NCBI RefSeq assembly: GCF_017303375.1
Contig: NZ_JAFKOH010000005.1
Span: 62,001-126,000, forward strand
DNA from: Bacillus sp. NTK074B
GTDB lineage: Bacteria; Bacillota; Bacilli; Bacillales; Bacillaceae_B
Length of the DNA stretch: 64,000 nt
Reading direction: 5' to 3'
Both the position numbers and the translations under genes were made by a program. Below, piece by piece: positions 36,176-43,670 of this stretch. Numbering within the stretch: the first letter of the stretch is position 1; the number at the start of each line of letters is the position of its first letter. The notes under the pieces are model-generated. The model was not told where the DNA came from. It worked only from the letters and a program-made list of their open reading frames with translations, and made no database searches.

Positions 36176-37333
36176 ATGAGGAATCATGATTTTAACAGAA
36201 TTTCAGTTGTGCTTGTTGCGATGGCCGTAATGGTGGCATGTAATATTTACACATTCATCCCCATATATGGAGAGATCGGCTCCTCCCTAGTGATCAAGGA
36301 AAGCGAAGTGGTCATGGCTGGCACTTCGTTCATCTTTTTTTACGCATGCGGATTATTGACTTTTGCTAACGCTGCGGATTACTTTGGTAAAAAGCGGATC
36401 CTCGTCTGGGGAATGCTTGCTTCTGCCTTTGCATCGGGACTCGTTGGTCTTTCTGCAGATTTTTGGAGTTTATTTTTCACCAGGGGATTCCAAGGATTAT
36501 GCCTGGGGAGCTTTGCCCCTGTCGCTTTTGCCTATACGTATGATTTGTTTTCCGGAAAGCAGAGGACCCTTCTCCTTGCCTTCGTCAATACCGGTTTCCT
36601 CTTTGCAGGCATCATAGGACAATTACTCAGCGGGGGCATCACAAACTTATCTGAATGGTCAATGGTATTCTATTTTTTCGCAGTGGTATACGCCTCTCTT
36701 TTTATCATAGGCCACAAAGCTCTGCCTCAAGCCAAGGTTGAATCTGTATCCCCTTCATCCCAACTGGCCACTATCATCAGACTGCTCAGGAGAAAGGAAC
36801 TTCTATACTGCTATGGGATCGTATTCACACTTCTCGCTTCTTTCATTGCCTATTATGACAGTTTGACCCGTCACTTGTCAGGCGAAGAAGACCTCCTTTT
36901 TCTCACCAGGTCGGTGGGACTGATCGGAGCGGGTTTATCACTCTTTACCGGGCGACTTATGGAAGTTGTCGGAATATATAAAACCCTATTTATTGGAGTA
37001 GCATTATCTATCGTAAGCCTGGTCGCTGCTTTGTTTTATGCAATTGGGCACATACCCTTCATCATTATTTCTTCCATTCTATTTGTCTCAGCCATCTCAT
37101 TATTGTTACCGACCGTCATTACACTGATCGGAAATATGGGCGGAAAGGGACGAAGCCAGGCTCTCAGCCTTTATTCTTTTATCTTATTATGTGGAACGAG
37201 CCTGGCACCGCTTATCGTCATGGATCTTTCATACCTTGAATCTATCTTCCTGCTTCTCGGCTGCTGTTTCTTCCAGGCTTTGATGGGTGGCTTATTGTTC
37301 AGGGGTCGGAGGAAATGGGAGGTGGGCAATTAA
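36176..37333 (+). CDS. MFS transporter
   Basis: A 385-residue major facilitator with twelve predicted helices. The cytoplasmic loop after helix 2 carries DYFGKKRILVWGM, a variant of the family DRxGRR motif, and RGFQGLCLGSFAPVAFAY lies in helix 4. Ligand unknown; the DHA1-like length suggests a drug or metabolite exporter. GAGAGGTAGGTG precedes the ATG. Its stop overlaps the stop of the convergent VOC gene, and no terminator lies between them. Confidence 0.85.
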   Translation: MRNHDFNRISVVLVAMAVMVACNIYTFIPIYGEIGSSLVIKESEVVMAGTSFIFFYACGLLTFANAADYFGKKRILVWGMLASAFASGLVGLSADFWSLFFTRGFQGLCLGSFAPVAFAYTYDLFSGKQRTLLLAFVNTGFLFAGIIGQLLSGGITNLSEWSMVFYFFAVVYASLFIIGHKALPQAKVESVSPSSQLATIIRLLRRKELLYCYGIVFTLLASFIAYYDSLTRHLSGEEDLLFLTRSVGLIGAGLSLFTGRLMEVVGIYKTLFIGVALSIVSLVAALFYAIGHIPFIIISSILFVSAISLLLPTVITLIGNMGGKGRSQALSLYSFILLCGTSLAPLIVMDLSYLESIFLLLGCCFFQALMGGLLFRGRRKWEVGN

Positions 37334-37716
37334 TCCCACACTTTCATTCTTTCCTGTAGATTCGAGGTGTGTAATTCGAATTGGACATTATCAGGGGCCA
37401 TGAAATTAATACTCCATCCTTTCCCCCTCTTTAAAGGTCCACTTACAATTGGCACCTTTTTTTCTTTCAGAAGTTGAACAGCATCATGGAATCCTTTTTC
37501 ATCGATGGTGAATGCCATGTGATGGATTCCATAACCACTTTGATTACCGGAACACTCTCTTTCCTGAAGACAAATCCAAATCGGCCCCCATTCGAGGTAC
37601 GCATCTTTTCTCCCCTTATGTACTAGGGTGGTGCGCAGGATATCCAGATAAAATGAAAGGGAGTCTTCTAGTTTACACGTGCTGATGGTCAGATGATTAA
37701 AGCCTGAAATGTTCAC
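37330..37716 (-). CDS. VOC family protein, FosB-like
   Basis: A 128-residue vicinal-oxygen-chelate protein with two beta-alpha-beta-beta-beta units. It resembles FosB thiol transferases (bacillithiol-dependent fosfomycin resistance): FNHLTIS start, PIWICLQE, HHMAFTI and a C-terminal FELHTSNLQER. Metal ligands H8, one of the paired histidines, and the Glu of FELHT are kept. The aromatic residue before the central histidine in FosB is Ile here and the RDRKS-like loop reads KRGKGWS, so resistance activity is uncertain. It starts with GTG at 37716 behind AAAGGGTGA. The tail-to-tail neighbour is an MFS transporter. Confidence 0.75.
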   Translation of the reverse strand: MNISGFNHLTISTCKLEDSLSFYLDILRTTLVHKGRKDAYLEWGPIWICLQERECSGNQSGYGIHHMAFTIDEKGFHDAVQLLKEKKVPIVSGPLKRGKGWSINFMAPDNVQFELHTSNLQERMKVWD

Positions 37717-38009
37717 TTACTCTCACCCTTTCACTCATTTTGAATGTTTGATTGACGATTCTATTTGAAAGGCAGCATGAAGGAACGTCTACTGCCGGGG
37801 GTTAAGTCCATGTGACTGGTTCATAGGAACTTTACAACATCGCTTTCAGCGGGATTGCGTCATTTTTCATTATGATTGCGTCATTTTTTTCATATTTGCG
37901 CCATTATAAATTTTATTGCGTCATTATTAGTGCTAATTGCGTCGTTTAACAAATTAAGGGAATTGACTGAGCGCTCAATCCCCTCCCCCGCCACGACCTA
38001 CTCCAAAAA
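37717..38009. other. intergenic region before the VOC gene
   Basis: No gene is visible. It contains the five-unit repeat array at 37854-37956 and, next to it, a hairpin GGGAATTGA/TCAATCCCC (37958-37966 with 37975-37983). No clear sigma-A promoter was recognised. Confidence 0.6.
37854..37956. repeat. five-unit array, core ATTGCGTCAT, period 20-21
   Basis: Units start at 37854, 37875, 37895, 37915 and 37936. Cores read ATTGCGTCAT (three times), TTTGCGCCAT and ATTGCGTCGT; the rest of each unit is AT-rich and variable. The period is about two DNA turns. It lies between the GNAT terminator and the start of the VOC gene. A single related core occurs at 40148. Confidence 0.85.
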
Positions 38010-38033
38010 AAGAAGGACTTCACAATCCTTCTT
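38010..38033 (-). terminator. terminator of the GNAT gene
   Basis: On the minus strand AAGAAGGA and TCCTTCTT (38033-38026 and 38017-38010) form a stem that includes the stop codon region, followed by a run of T. Confidence 0.8.
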
Positions 38034-38556
38034 CCCATTCACCTGCTAATAATCCAAATAAAAACATATCATACCGCTTTCCGTCTCTTTGCAGGAATTG
38101 ACGATAGCTTCCTTCTTTCCTGAACCCGAGCGATTCATACAACCTGATCGCTCTCTCATTATACGAAAACACCGTTAATTGAAGACGGTGAAGATTCAAC
38201 TCATGAAAGCCGTAGGCCAAAAGACATTCCATAGCTTCCCTGCCATATCCACTCCCCCAAGCTGTTTCGTCACCGATTGAAATGGATATCCACCCCACGC
38301 GATGGGTCCATAGAATGCCATCCAGCTCTACAAATCCTATGATTCTCCCATCGTCCTTCAGCCGTATCGCAAATCGAAAGGAATTTTCTTCCGGCACCAT
38401 CCATTTCTTAATCTCTTCTTCTGTTTTCGGCTTAGGCGGGAGGGCGTCCAATAGTCTCTGCACTTCTTCATTTTGATTCCATTTCTTTATGGACGAAATA
38501 TCTTCTTCTTGAAAGCCTGTTAGATCCATTCTATTTCCGGTCAATAACCGCTTCAT
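38020..38556 (-). CDS. GNAT family N-acetyltransferase (RimJ/RimL type)
   Basis: A 178-residue acetyltransferase. The acetyl-CoA loop reads SGYGREAMECLLAYGF (near residue 110) and the family's C-terminal ERAIRLYESLGFRKEGSYRQF is complete. RimJ/RimL-type members acetylate protein N-termini or small amines. Start 38556 is chosen because GAGG is eight bases upstream; the GTG at 38565 would lie on that site. Substrate unknown. Confidence 0.88.
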   Translation of the reverse strand: MKRLLTGNRMDLTGFQEEDISSIKKWNQNEEVQRLLDALPPKPKTEEEIKKWMVPEENSFRFAIRLKDDGRIIGFVELDGILWTHRVGWISISIGDETAWGSGYGREAMECLLAYGFHELNLHRLQLTVFSYNERAIRLYESLGFRKEGSYRQFLQRDGKRYDMFLFGLLAGEWEEGL

Positions 38557-38710
38557 CCTTTTCACCTCGACTTATGTATTTCGAGGCATTCCATACCATT
38601 TCCTCTATTGATTTTGAAAAAGCTTGTTATTACCTGTTTACAGACTGCGGTTTCATTACGAAGTGCCGGTATTCTTTTATCCAATAATAGGGTTTTTAAA
38701 AAGACAGTAA

Positions 38711-38769
38711 AAAACCGAACGAATTCGATGTTCATGAGAGAATCTCGAGTGATCGTTCGGTTTTCCTTT
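38711..38769 (-). terminator. terminator of the secreted endonuclease gene
   Basis: AAAACCGAACGA (38711-38722) pairs with TCGTTCGGTTTT (38753-38764); T run on the minus strand. Confidence 0.85.
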
Positions 38770-38784
38770 TGCTCAAAAAGCTTG

Positions 38785-39966
38785 CTACCAGATCATTTCT
38801 ACCCATTCAGGATGGTCGATGAATGGGTTGCGGTTACCCTGATATTGTTCAAAGATGATATTGTTCCTGCGGATTTCTCTTGCATCCACCGGATCTTGTT
38901 CGTTCCACTCCAGAAGCACAGACATTTTCCCCATGTAAGGAGCGCTTCCATTGTTGACGTTATTATTCAGCTCTAAATCCACTTCCCCCTTATCTCCTTC
39001 ATAACGGACATCCATGTAGAAGATCATCCGGGCAACATCGCCTTTTACTTCATCACGGGGCTCCCATGAATCGCTGTCGTAGTAGTTGCCTGGTGCTTCC
39101 GTCTGCTCGGTTCCACCATTGTCAAAGTCAAGATTTCCTCTTGTCGAGTTGACCGTAACATCCGTCGGTCTCAAATGATGGAGGTCCGTCCCTGGGCCCT
39201 GTGCCGTTCCGAAATCTCCATGGGATTTCGCCCACACATGTTCCCGGTTCCAGTCGTTCACTCCACCACCGTTTGTTGTTTTGGATTGTGAACGGCCAGA
39301 GTAGAGGAGTATGACATTATTGGGGTTGTTTGGGTCTTCGTCCGTTTTTCGCAATGCTCCCCATACAGCATCATAGGATAGGGTATGATGATCGTCAATG
39401 ATGTTATGTAGTGCCGTTTTCAAGACCTCACCCGTTTTGCCTTCCGCTGCGTTGTAGTAGTCTTCATAAGCCGGAGGATCGGTAGGTTCTGATGGAGGAT
39501 CTGTCGGATCTGTTCCTCCTTCTTCCATTAATTCAAAAGCTGATGTCGATTTCACTCCAGGATGGGAAAAATAGGCTGACAAGCTTCCCGTCACTTTGAT
39601 CTTTTCCCCCATTAAACCCGGGTTACTTTGCGGGCCAAAGCTTGAACGATAATCAGATGGAATTTGAACATACACCATCTGATTTGCATTGGCTTCTGAT
39701 GGTGTTGCCGCTAAGGCCAATGCATAATCGTTCGGAAAATCATTTGTGATAACCGACGACGCAGAGGTTGGCTGTCCGACCACATACCCTTCGATAGATT
39801 TCGTGGAACCATTCTGATTTGTAATCGCTTGATCTGCTGTATAAGGGGAGCTCCAAGAACCGCTTCCCGCTGCACTCATTTGAGTGGGTGATACCTGGCT
39901 GCACGCTATCGTAAAAAGAAATACGATAGCAAAAATACCAATGACTTTTTTGTGTGCAAACTTCAA
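38785..39966 (-). CDS. secreted endonuclease I family nuclease with N-terminal DUF6359 domain
   Basis: A 393-residue exported protein. Signal peptide (about 1-22), then a beta-rich DUF6359/OB-like domain (about 35-150, from GSWSSPYTADQAI), a short Thr/Asp/Pro linker (TDPTDPPSEPTDPP), and an endonuclease I (Bsn/EndA) domain. Catalytic NREHVWAKSHG, HHLRPTD and GNLDFDNGG are visible. A cysteine follows TIA at the signal end, so lipidation is possible but the lipobox is poor. Start is TTG at 39966 behind AAAGGAGG. It would degrade extracellular nucleic acid for nutrients. Confidence 0.9.
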   Translation of the reverse strand: MKFAHKKVIGIFAIVFLFTIACSQVSPTQMSAAGSGSWSSPYTADQAITNQNGSTKSIEGYVVGQPTSASSVITNDFPNDYALALAATPSEANANQMVYVQIPSDYRSSFGPQSNPGLMGEKIKVTGSLSAYFSHPGVKSTSAFELMEEGGTDPTDPPSEPTDPPAYEDYYNAAEGKTGEVLKTALHNIIDDHHTLSYDAVWGALRKTDEDPNNPNNVILLYSGRSQSKTTNGGGVNDWNREHVWAKSHGDFGTAQGPGTDLHHLRPTDVTVNSTRGNLDFDNGGTEQTEAPGNYYDSDSWEPRDEVKGDVARMIFYMDVRYEGDKGEVDLELNNNVNNGSAPYMGKMSVLLEWNEQDPVDAREIRRNNIIFEQYQGNRNPFIDHPEWVEMIW

Positions 39967-40283
39967 ACTGCTTCGCCTCCTTTAAATGCATTACACATTT
40001 AGCGTACAATAATCATTTTCATAATAGGGTAAATTTTGTGTAAATAAGAGAAAATGAGTCTATTTTCACATCTTTTTCCATATGGAAAAAAGCTTCCTTC
40101 CAGTGTCCTAACTGTATATAATCCACAGCCATGAATGAAAGAAGGGAATTGCGTCACTTTTTTAAATAAATTCCCTCAAAGTCACACCCTCTTTACACAA
40201 ATCTATCAAACACCCATGTTCCCCACTCTCATTTTCCTTTATAATGAACCTACTAAATGTTAGGGAATTTGGAGGATTCATCC
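39967..40283. other. divergent intergenic region
   Basis: No gene seen. It holds the leaders of the nuclease (minus) and HD-GYP gene (plus). A TATAAT at 40240-40245 may be the HD-GYP -10 although its -35 (TGTTCC) is poor. A perfect inverted repeat GGGAATT/AATTCCC (40144-40150, 40169-40175) encloses one copy of the ATTGCGTCA core. Confidence 0.5.
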
Positions 40284-41801
40284 TTGAATATATTTCATCA
40301 ATTTCAACGTACAATCATTAACAATTATCTTTTTGGAAGTATCATTGCTGTGTTTGGTGTCGGTTCTGTGTTTATATTTCAAACCCTTTCCCTAAAGGAA
40401 AGCGAGTTCTTTGCCATGGGGAGCATCATTTTCCTCTCGATCCTTACGATGTTCGGCTTTGAATTCCTTGTGTACCAGAGGCATATTCGTCCTATTAAAC
40501 TTGTTTATCAAAAGCAGGGTGGGACGATCGAATTGAACCTCCTGTTAACGGCTTATCAACAAGCAGAAAGGTTCCCGCTTTTAACTGTTAAACGAATTAT
40601 GCTCCCTCATTTCCTTGGGCTTGCTCTGCCTTCAACTTTATTGACGGTCCTCTTCATTCATACTGATTCACTTTCGCTTCCATACTCTTATATACTATAT
40701 GCCTGGTGTGGTGCTTTCTTAGTGGCGATCCTCCATGCGTTAATCGAATTTTTTTTAACCTTTAAGGCATGTCACAGGCTCCAGGAAGATCTTATACGAA
40801 AAACGGTTGAAACATATGGAATGGATCCTGCAAATCAATCAACAATATTTATCAGTTTGAAACGAAAGATTCTGGCAGCGTCATTGTTTCTTGCGCTGTT
40901 CCCGATACTGCTGTTTTCACTTGCTTCACAGATTCGCTTATCCATCGAGGACTCCACCCTTTTAGTCGACTACTGGAAATGGGCAGGGACCCTGATCTTC
41001 ATCATTACGCTCCTTGCCTTTTACGGTGCGGTCCTTATCTTTAAGAGTATTGAAGAACCTGTGAAGGAGCTTGTCTCCCATTTCAAAAAAGTGGAGGGGG
41101 GGCATGTTGCAACCGTTACAAATACGTATACGGATGAGTTTTCTCATCTTTTCTCAGGATTTAATCATATGGTAGATGCCATCAATCTCAGGGACCGTAA
41201 GAATCAGCAGCTCCTTGACCAGTTTTTCGCAGTGGTGGCCGGCACATTGGATGCTCGCGATCCTTATACAGCAGGTCATAGCAAGCGGGTAGCGGATTAT
41301 TCCATATTGATTGCCAAGCAGTGCAAATGGCCGGTGAAGGACATTGATTTACTAAATAAATCCGCTCTCCTTCACGACATTGGAAAAATCGGGATTCGTG
41401 ATGATGTACTTTTAAAAGAAGGAAAATTAACAGATGAAGAGTTTGACCAGATTAAACGCCATCCCGTCATTGGTGAAGAAATTGTCAAAGGGGTTCAACT
41501 CACAGAAGAGCTCCTTCCCATCTTACCCGGCATCAAGCACCATCATGAGCGGATGGATGGTTTAGGGTACCCTGACCGATTAAAAGGAATGGAAATCCCC
41601 CTATTCGGACGATTGATTGCAGTAGCCGATGCCTTTGACGCCATGACCTCTGATCGCCCTTACCGAAAGGGTATGCCTTTTGAAAAGGCCTTCTCCATTC
41701 TGGAAGAAGGGAGAGGAAGTCAGTGGGACGAGCAATTCGTCGATGCTTTCCTAAAAGGAATGACGGCTGAGTCCGATTCTATAAAGCACACATACTCATG
41801 A
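40284..41801 (+). CDS. membrane HD-GYP domain phosphodiesterase
   Basis: A 505-residue protein. The N-terminal 240 residues hold five to six membrane helices, then a HAMP-like linker (about 255-305), and an HD-GYP domain. The catalytic HD is at 364-365 (LLHDIGKIGIRD) and HHERMDGLGYPDRLKG carries the GYP at 428-430. HD-GYP enzymes hydrolyse cyclic di-GMP. Start is the TTG at 40284, eight to ten bases after GGAGG; an ATG at 40257 lies before that site. Sensor input unknown. The gene is monocistronic. Confidence 0.9.
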   Translation: MNIFHQFQRTIINNYLFGSIIAVFGVGSVFIFQTLSLKESEFFAMGSIIFLSILTMFGFEFLVYQRHIRPIKLVYQKQGGTIELNLLLTAYQQAERFPLLTVKRIMLPHFLGLALPSTLLTVLFIHTDSLSLPYSYILYAWCGAFLVAILHALIEFFLTFKACHRLQEDLIRKTVETYGMDPANQSTIFISLKRKILAASLFLALFPILLFSLASQIRLSIEDSTLLVDYWKWAGTLIFIITLLAFYGAVLIFKSIEEPVKELVSHFKKVEGGHVATVTNTYTDEFSHLFSGFNHMVDAINLRDRKNQQLLDQFFAVVAGTLDARDPYTAGHSKRVADYSILIAKQCKWPVKDIDLLNKSALLHDIGKIGIRDDVLLKEGKLTDEEFDQIKRHPVIGEEIVKGVQLTEELLPILPGIKHHHERMDGLGYPDRLKGMEIPLFGRLIAVADAFDAMTSDRPYRKGMPFEKAFSILEEGRGSQWDEQFVDAFLKGMTAESDSIKHTYS

Positions 41802-41818
41802 TAATCCTCTCTCAAAGT

Positions 41819-41853
41819 AAAAGGATCAGACCGTTAACCAATCTGATCCTTTT
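41819..41853. terminator. terminator of the HD-GYP gene
   Basis: AAAAGGATCAGA (41819-41830) pairs with TCTGATCCTTTT (41842-41853); works on both strands. Confidence 0.88.
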
Positions 41854-41856
41854 TCA

Positions 41857-42024
41857 TTAACATTCTCGCTCCATACTCTCTCCATTGTATAAATAAGACC
41901 TATTAGGGTTTGGTACATGTAGATAGAATTGTATATCACCGGGTAAATACTCAATGATCTTCTCCTCGATTGATTGATCGGAAAGGATTGGTCCACAAGA
42001 TGATAACCATCGGGAAGTTTCCAT
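41857..42024 (-). CDS. possible 55-residue protein or gene remnant
   Basis: An open frame of 55 codons (METSRWLSSCGPILSDQSIE at the start, ending MEREC) that stops exactly before the terminator at 41819-41853. It has no ribosome binding site and begins only about 30 bases after the sipV terminator, leaving little room for a promoter. I do not recognise it. It may be a decayed gene. Apart from it the gap 41802-42093 holds only terminators. Confidence 0.25.
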   Translation of the reverse strand: METSRWLSSCGPILSDQSIEEKIIEYLPGDIQFYLHVPNPNRSYLYNGESMEREC

Positions 42025-42055
42025 GCAAAGGTTAAAGTACAGAATTCACAAAAAA

Positions 42056-42086
42056 AAGAAGACGACTGATCGTTAAGTCATCTTCC
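42056..42086 (-). terminator. terminator of sipV
   Basis: On the minus strand GAAGATGAC and GTCGTCTTC pair across a ten-base loop, followed by eight T. Confidence 0.85.
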
Positions 42087-42093
42087 CATGATG

Positions 42094-42654
42094 TCATTTT
42101 CTGAATTGCACATCCCATTCATTGATGGGCCAATAGCGAAGGTCCACTTTTCCGACAATCTGTTCCCGGTCTACAAAACCGAAATAACGGCTGTCCATGC
42201 TTCCCCGACGGTTATCCCCCAGAACAAATATTTTCCCTTTTGGAACTGTTTTTTCACCAGTGATTTCCTGCAGGGTAAAGTCACCCGTCAGCTTACTTCC
42301 AATATACTCCTGTTTAAACTTCTCCAGGTAAGGTTCTGGATAATATTCTCCATTCACGTATAACTTGTCATCTTTATAAACAATTTTATCACCCGGCAGG
42401 CCGATGATTCGCTTCACATAATCTTCTTTTTCGTTTGCATGAAATACCACTACATCAAAGCGGTCCAATTCCCCGATATGATAGCCGATCTTGTTGACAA
42501 CCAGTTTATTTCCATCCTGCAGTGTCGGCATCATGGATTCGCCTTCCACCACATAGTTGGAGAAGAGAAAGGTCCGTATGATGATGAAAATGATTAATCC
42601 AATTCCCAGGGCTTTGATCCATTCCAGTCCTTCTCTTTTTACCTCTTCTCTCAA
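42094..42654 (-). CDS. sipV: type I signal peptidase
   Basis: A 186-residue Sip-type signal peptidase: one N-terminal membrane anchor (about 14-31), catalytic Ser40 in EGESMMPTL, catalytic Lys81 in YVKRIIGLPGD, and the GDNRRGSMDSR box near residue 146. It removes signal peptides on the outer membrane face. Start is TTG at 42654 behind AGGAGG, sharing TTGA with the stop of the upstream yhjE homologue. B. subtilis has the same pair yhjE-sipV, which is the basis for the name. Confidence 0.93.
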   Translation of the reverse strand: MREEVKREGLEWIKALGIGLIIFIIIRTFLFSNYVVEGESMMPTLQDGNKLVVNKIGYHIGELDRFDVVVFHANEKEDYVKRIIGLPGDKIVYKDDKLYVNGEYYPEPYLEKFKQEYIGSKLTGDFTLQEITGEKTVPKGKIFVLGDNRRGSMDSRYFGFVDREQIVGKVDLRYWPINEWDVQFRK

Positions 42655-43292
42655 TTTGATTCCTCCTGCTTTTTCCGTTCAATTCGTTGGTCTAATTCCA
42701 TTTTCTTATTCAGATGTATCTCAATTCGTTTTCCTACAAACCACAAAACGAAAATAATGGCTACAACGATTACTGTACGAATAGGTTGTTTAACTAATGA
42801 TATAATATCATATCCGATAAAGCTTATGGTGAATATCATCACCATTTTCCCTGTCACCACCGCAAGCATATACTGAGCAATGCTGATGGAAGACAAACCT
42901 GCCACGACATTGACTACTGCTGACGGTGTGAACGGGAAACATAGCAAAATGAACTGCGGGCCAAATCCATGCTTGTCTACCCATTTCGTCAACCTGTTCA
43001 CTTGACGGCTCTTCCTTAAGAAGCGAAAGACCCGGGCCTCCCCGTACCTTCTGACCAATAGGAATACGATCAAGGCACCAAGGGTCGCACCGATCCACGA
43101 AAACAGAAAGCCCCACCACAGGCCGAACGCATTCGCGTTGGCCGTCACAAACACGACCAGCGGAAGGAACGGGAGAAACGCCTCCAACAACGGCAGCAGG
43201 ATTCCCGGAATCGGACCAAATGAACGATATTGCTGAATCAAATCCATCATATTCTCAAGTGTAAACCAATCTTTTATCGTATTGATATTCAT
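42651..43292 (-). CDS. yhjE: TVP38/TMEM64 family membrane protein YhjE
   Basis: A 213-residue DedA-superfamily protein with about six membrane helices. The SNARE-associated core includes GILLPLLEAFLPFLPLVVFV and the PFTPSAVVNVVAG loop. Family members are implicated in phospholipid scrambling; the role here is unknown. It overlaps sipV by four bases and has AAGGGGA before the ATG. Confidence 0.88.
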   Translation of the reverse strand: MNINTIKDWFTLENMMDLIQQYRSFGPIPGILLPLLEAFLPFLPLVVFVTANANAFGLWWGFLFSWIGATLGALIVFLLVRRYGEARVFRFLRKSRQVNRLTKWVDKHGFGPQFILLCFPFTPSAVVNVVAGLSSISIAQYMLAVVTGKMVMIFTISFIGYDIISLVKQPIRTVIVVAIIFVLWFVGKRIEIHLNKKMELDQRIERKKQEESN

Positions 43293-43670
43293 ATTATATG
43301 TTTCCCCTTAAACGACCATGAACAGATATACTCATCTCGTCATCACTACTTACTCATTTCATCATATCATACCAGAACAGGATTTCCATATCGTAATCTC
43401 CTGCGTCGTTTTTATTAATACAAGGTTGCCTAAAGTTGTTTGTTGTAAACCTTTTGCTGGAGGATATTTTCTGAAGATGATCGGTTCAGACATGTGAAAT
43501 CTAGCAATTGTCTATAAGAGCGGAAGATAAATCTTCGTCTGGTTTCCGATTGCCACGTCCACCCATCCTTTATTATCGACTTCTCCCAAAATTATAGCTT
43601 CCCTCTTCTCCTCCATTCAGCACCAAAAAAAACTGCCAACCCCATACGGAAATGACAGTTCTCCCTTAGT
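43293..43670. other. intergenic region between yhjE and the S9 peptidase gene
   Basis: The S9 peptidase terminator is at 43625-43660. A 34-codon minus-strand frame at 43512-43616 (MEEKREAIILGEVDNKGW at the start) has protein-like composition but no promoter and may be a remnant. The rest shows nothing I can identify. Confidence 0.4.
43625..43660 (-). terminator. terminator of the S9 peptidase gene
   Basis: AACTGCCA (43631-43638) pairs with TGACAGTT (43653-43660) with one mismatch; eight T follow on the minus strand. Confidence 0.75.

Noticed and set aside
38608..38976. 122-codon plus-strand frame
   Set aside because: It crosses a strong terminator and the 3' end of the endonuclease gene on the other strand, with no homology pattern.
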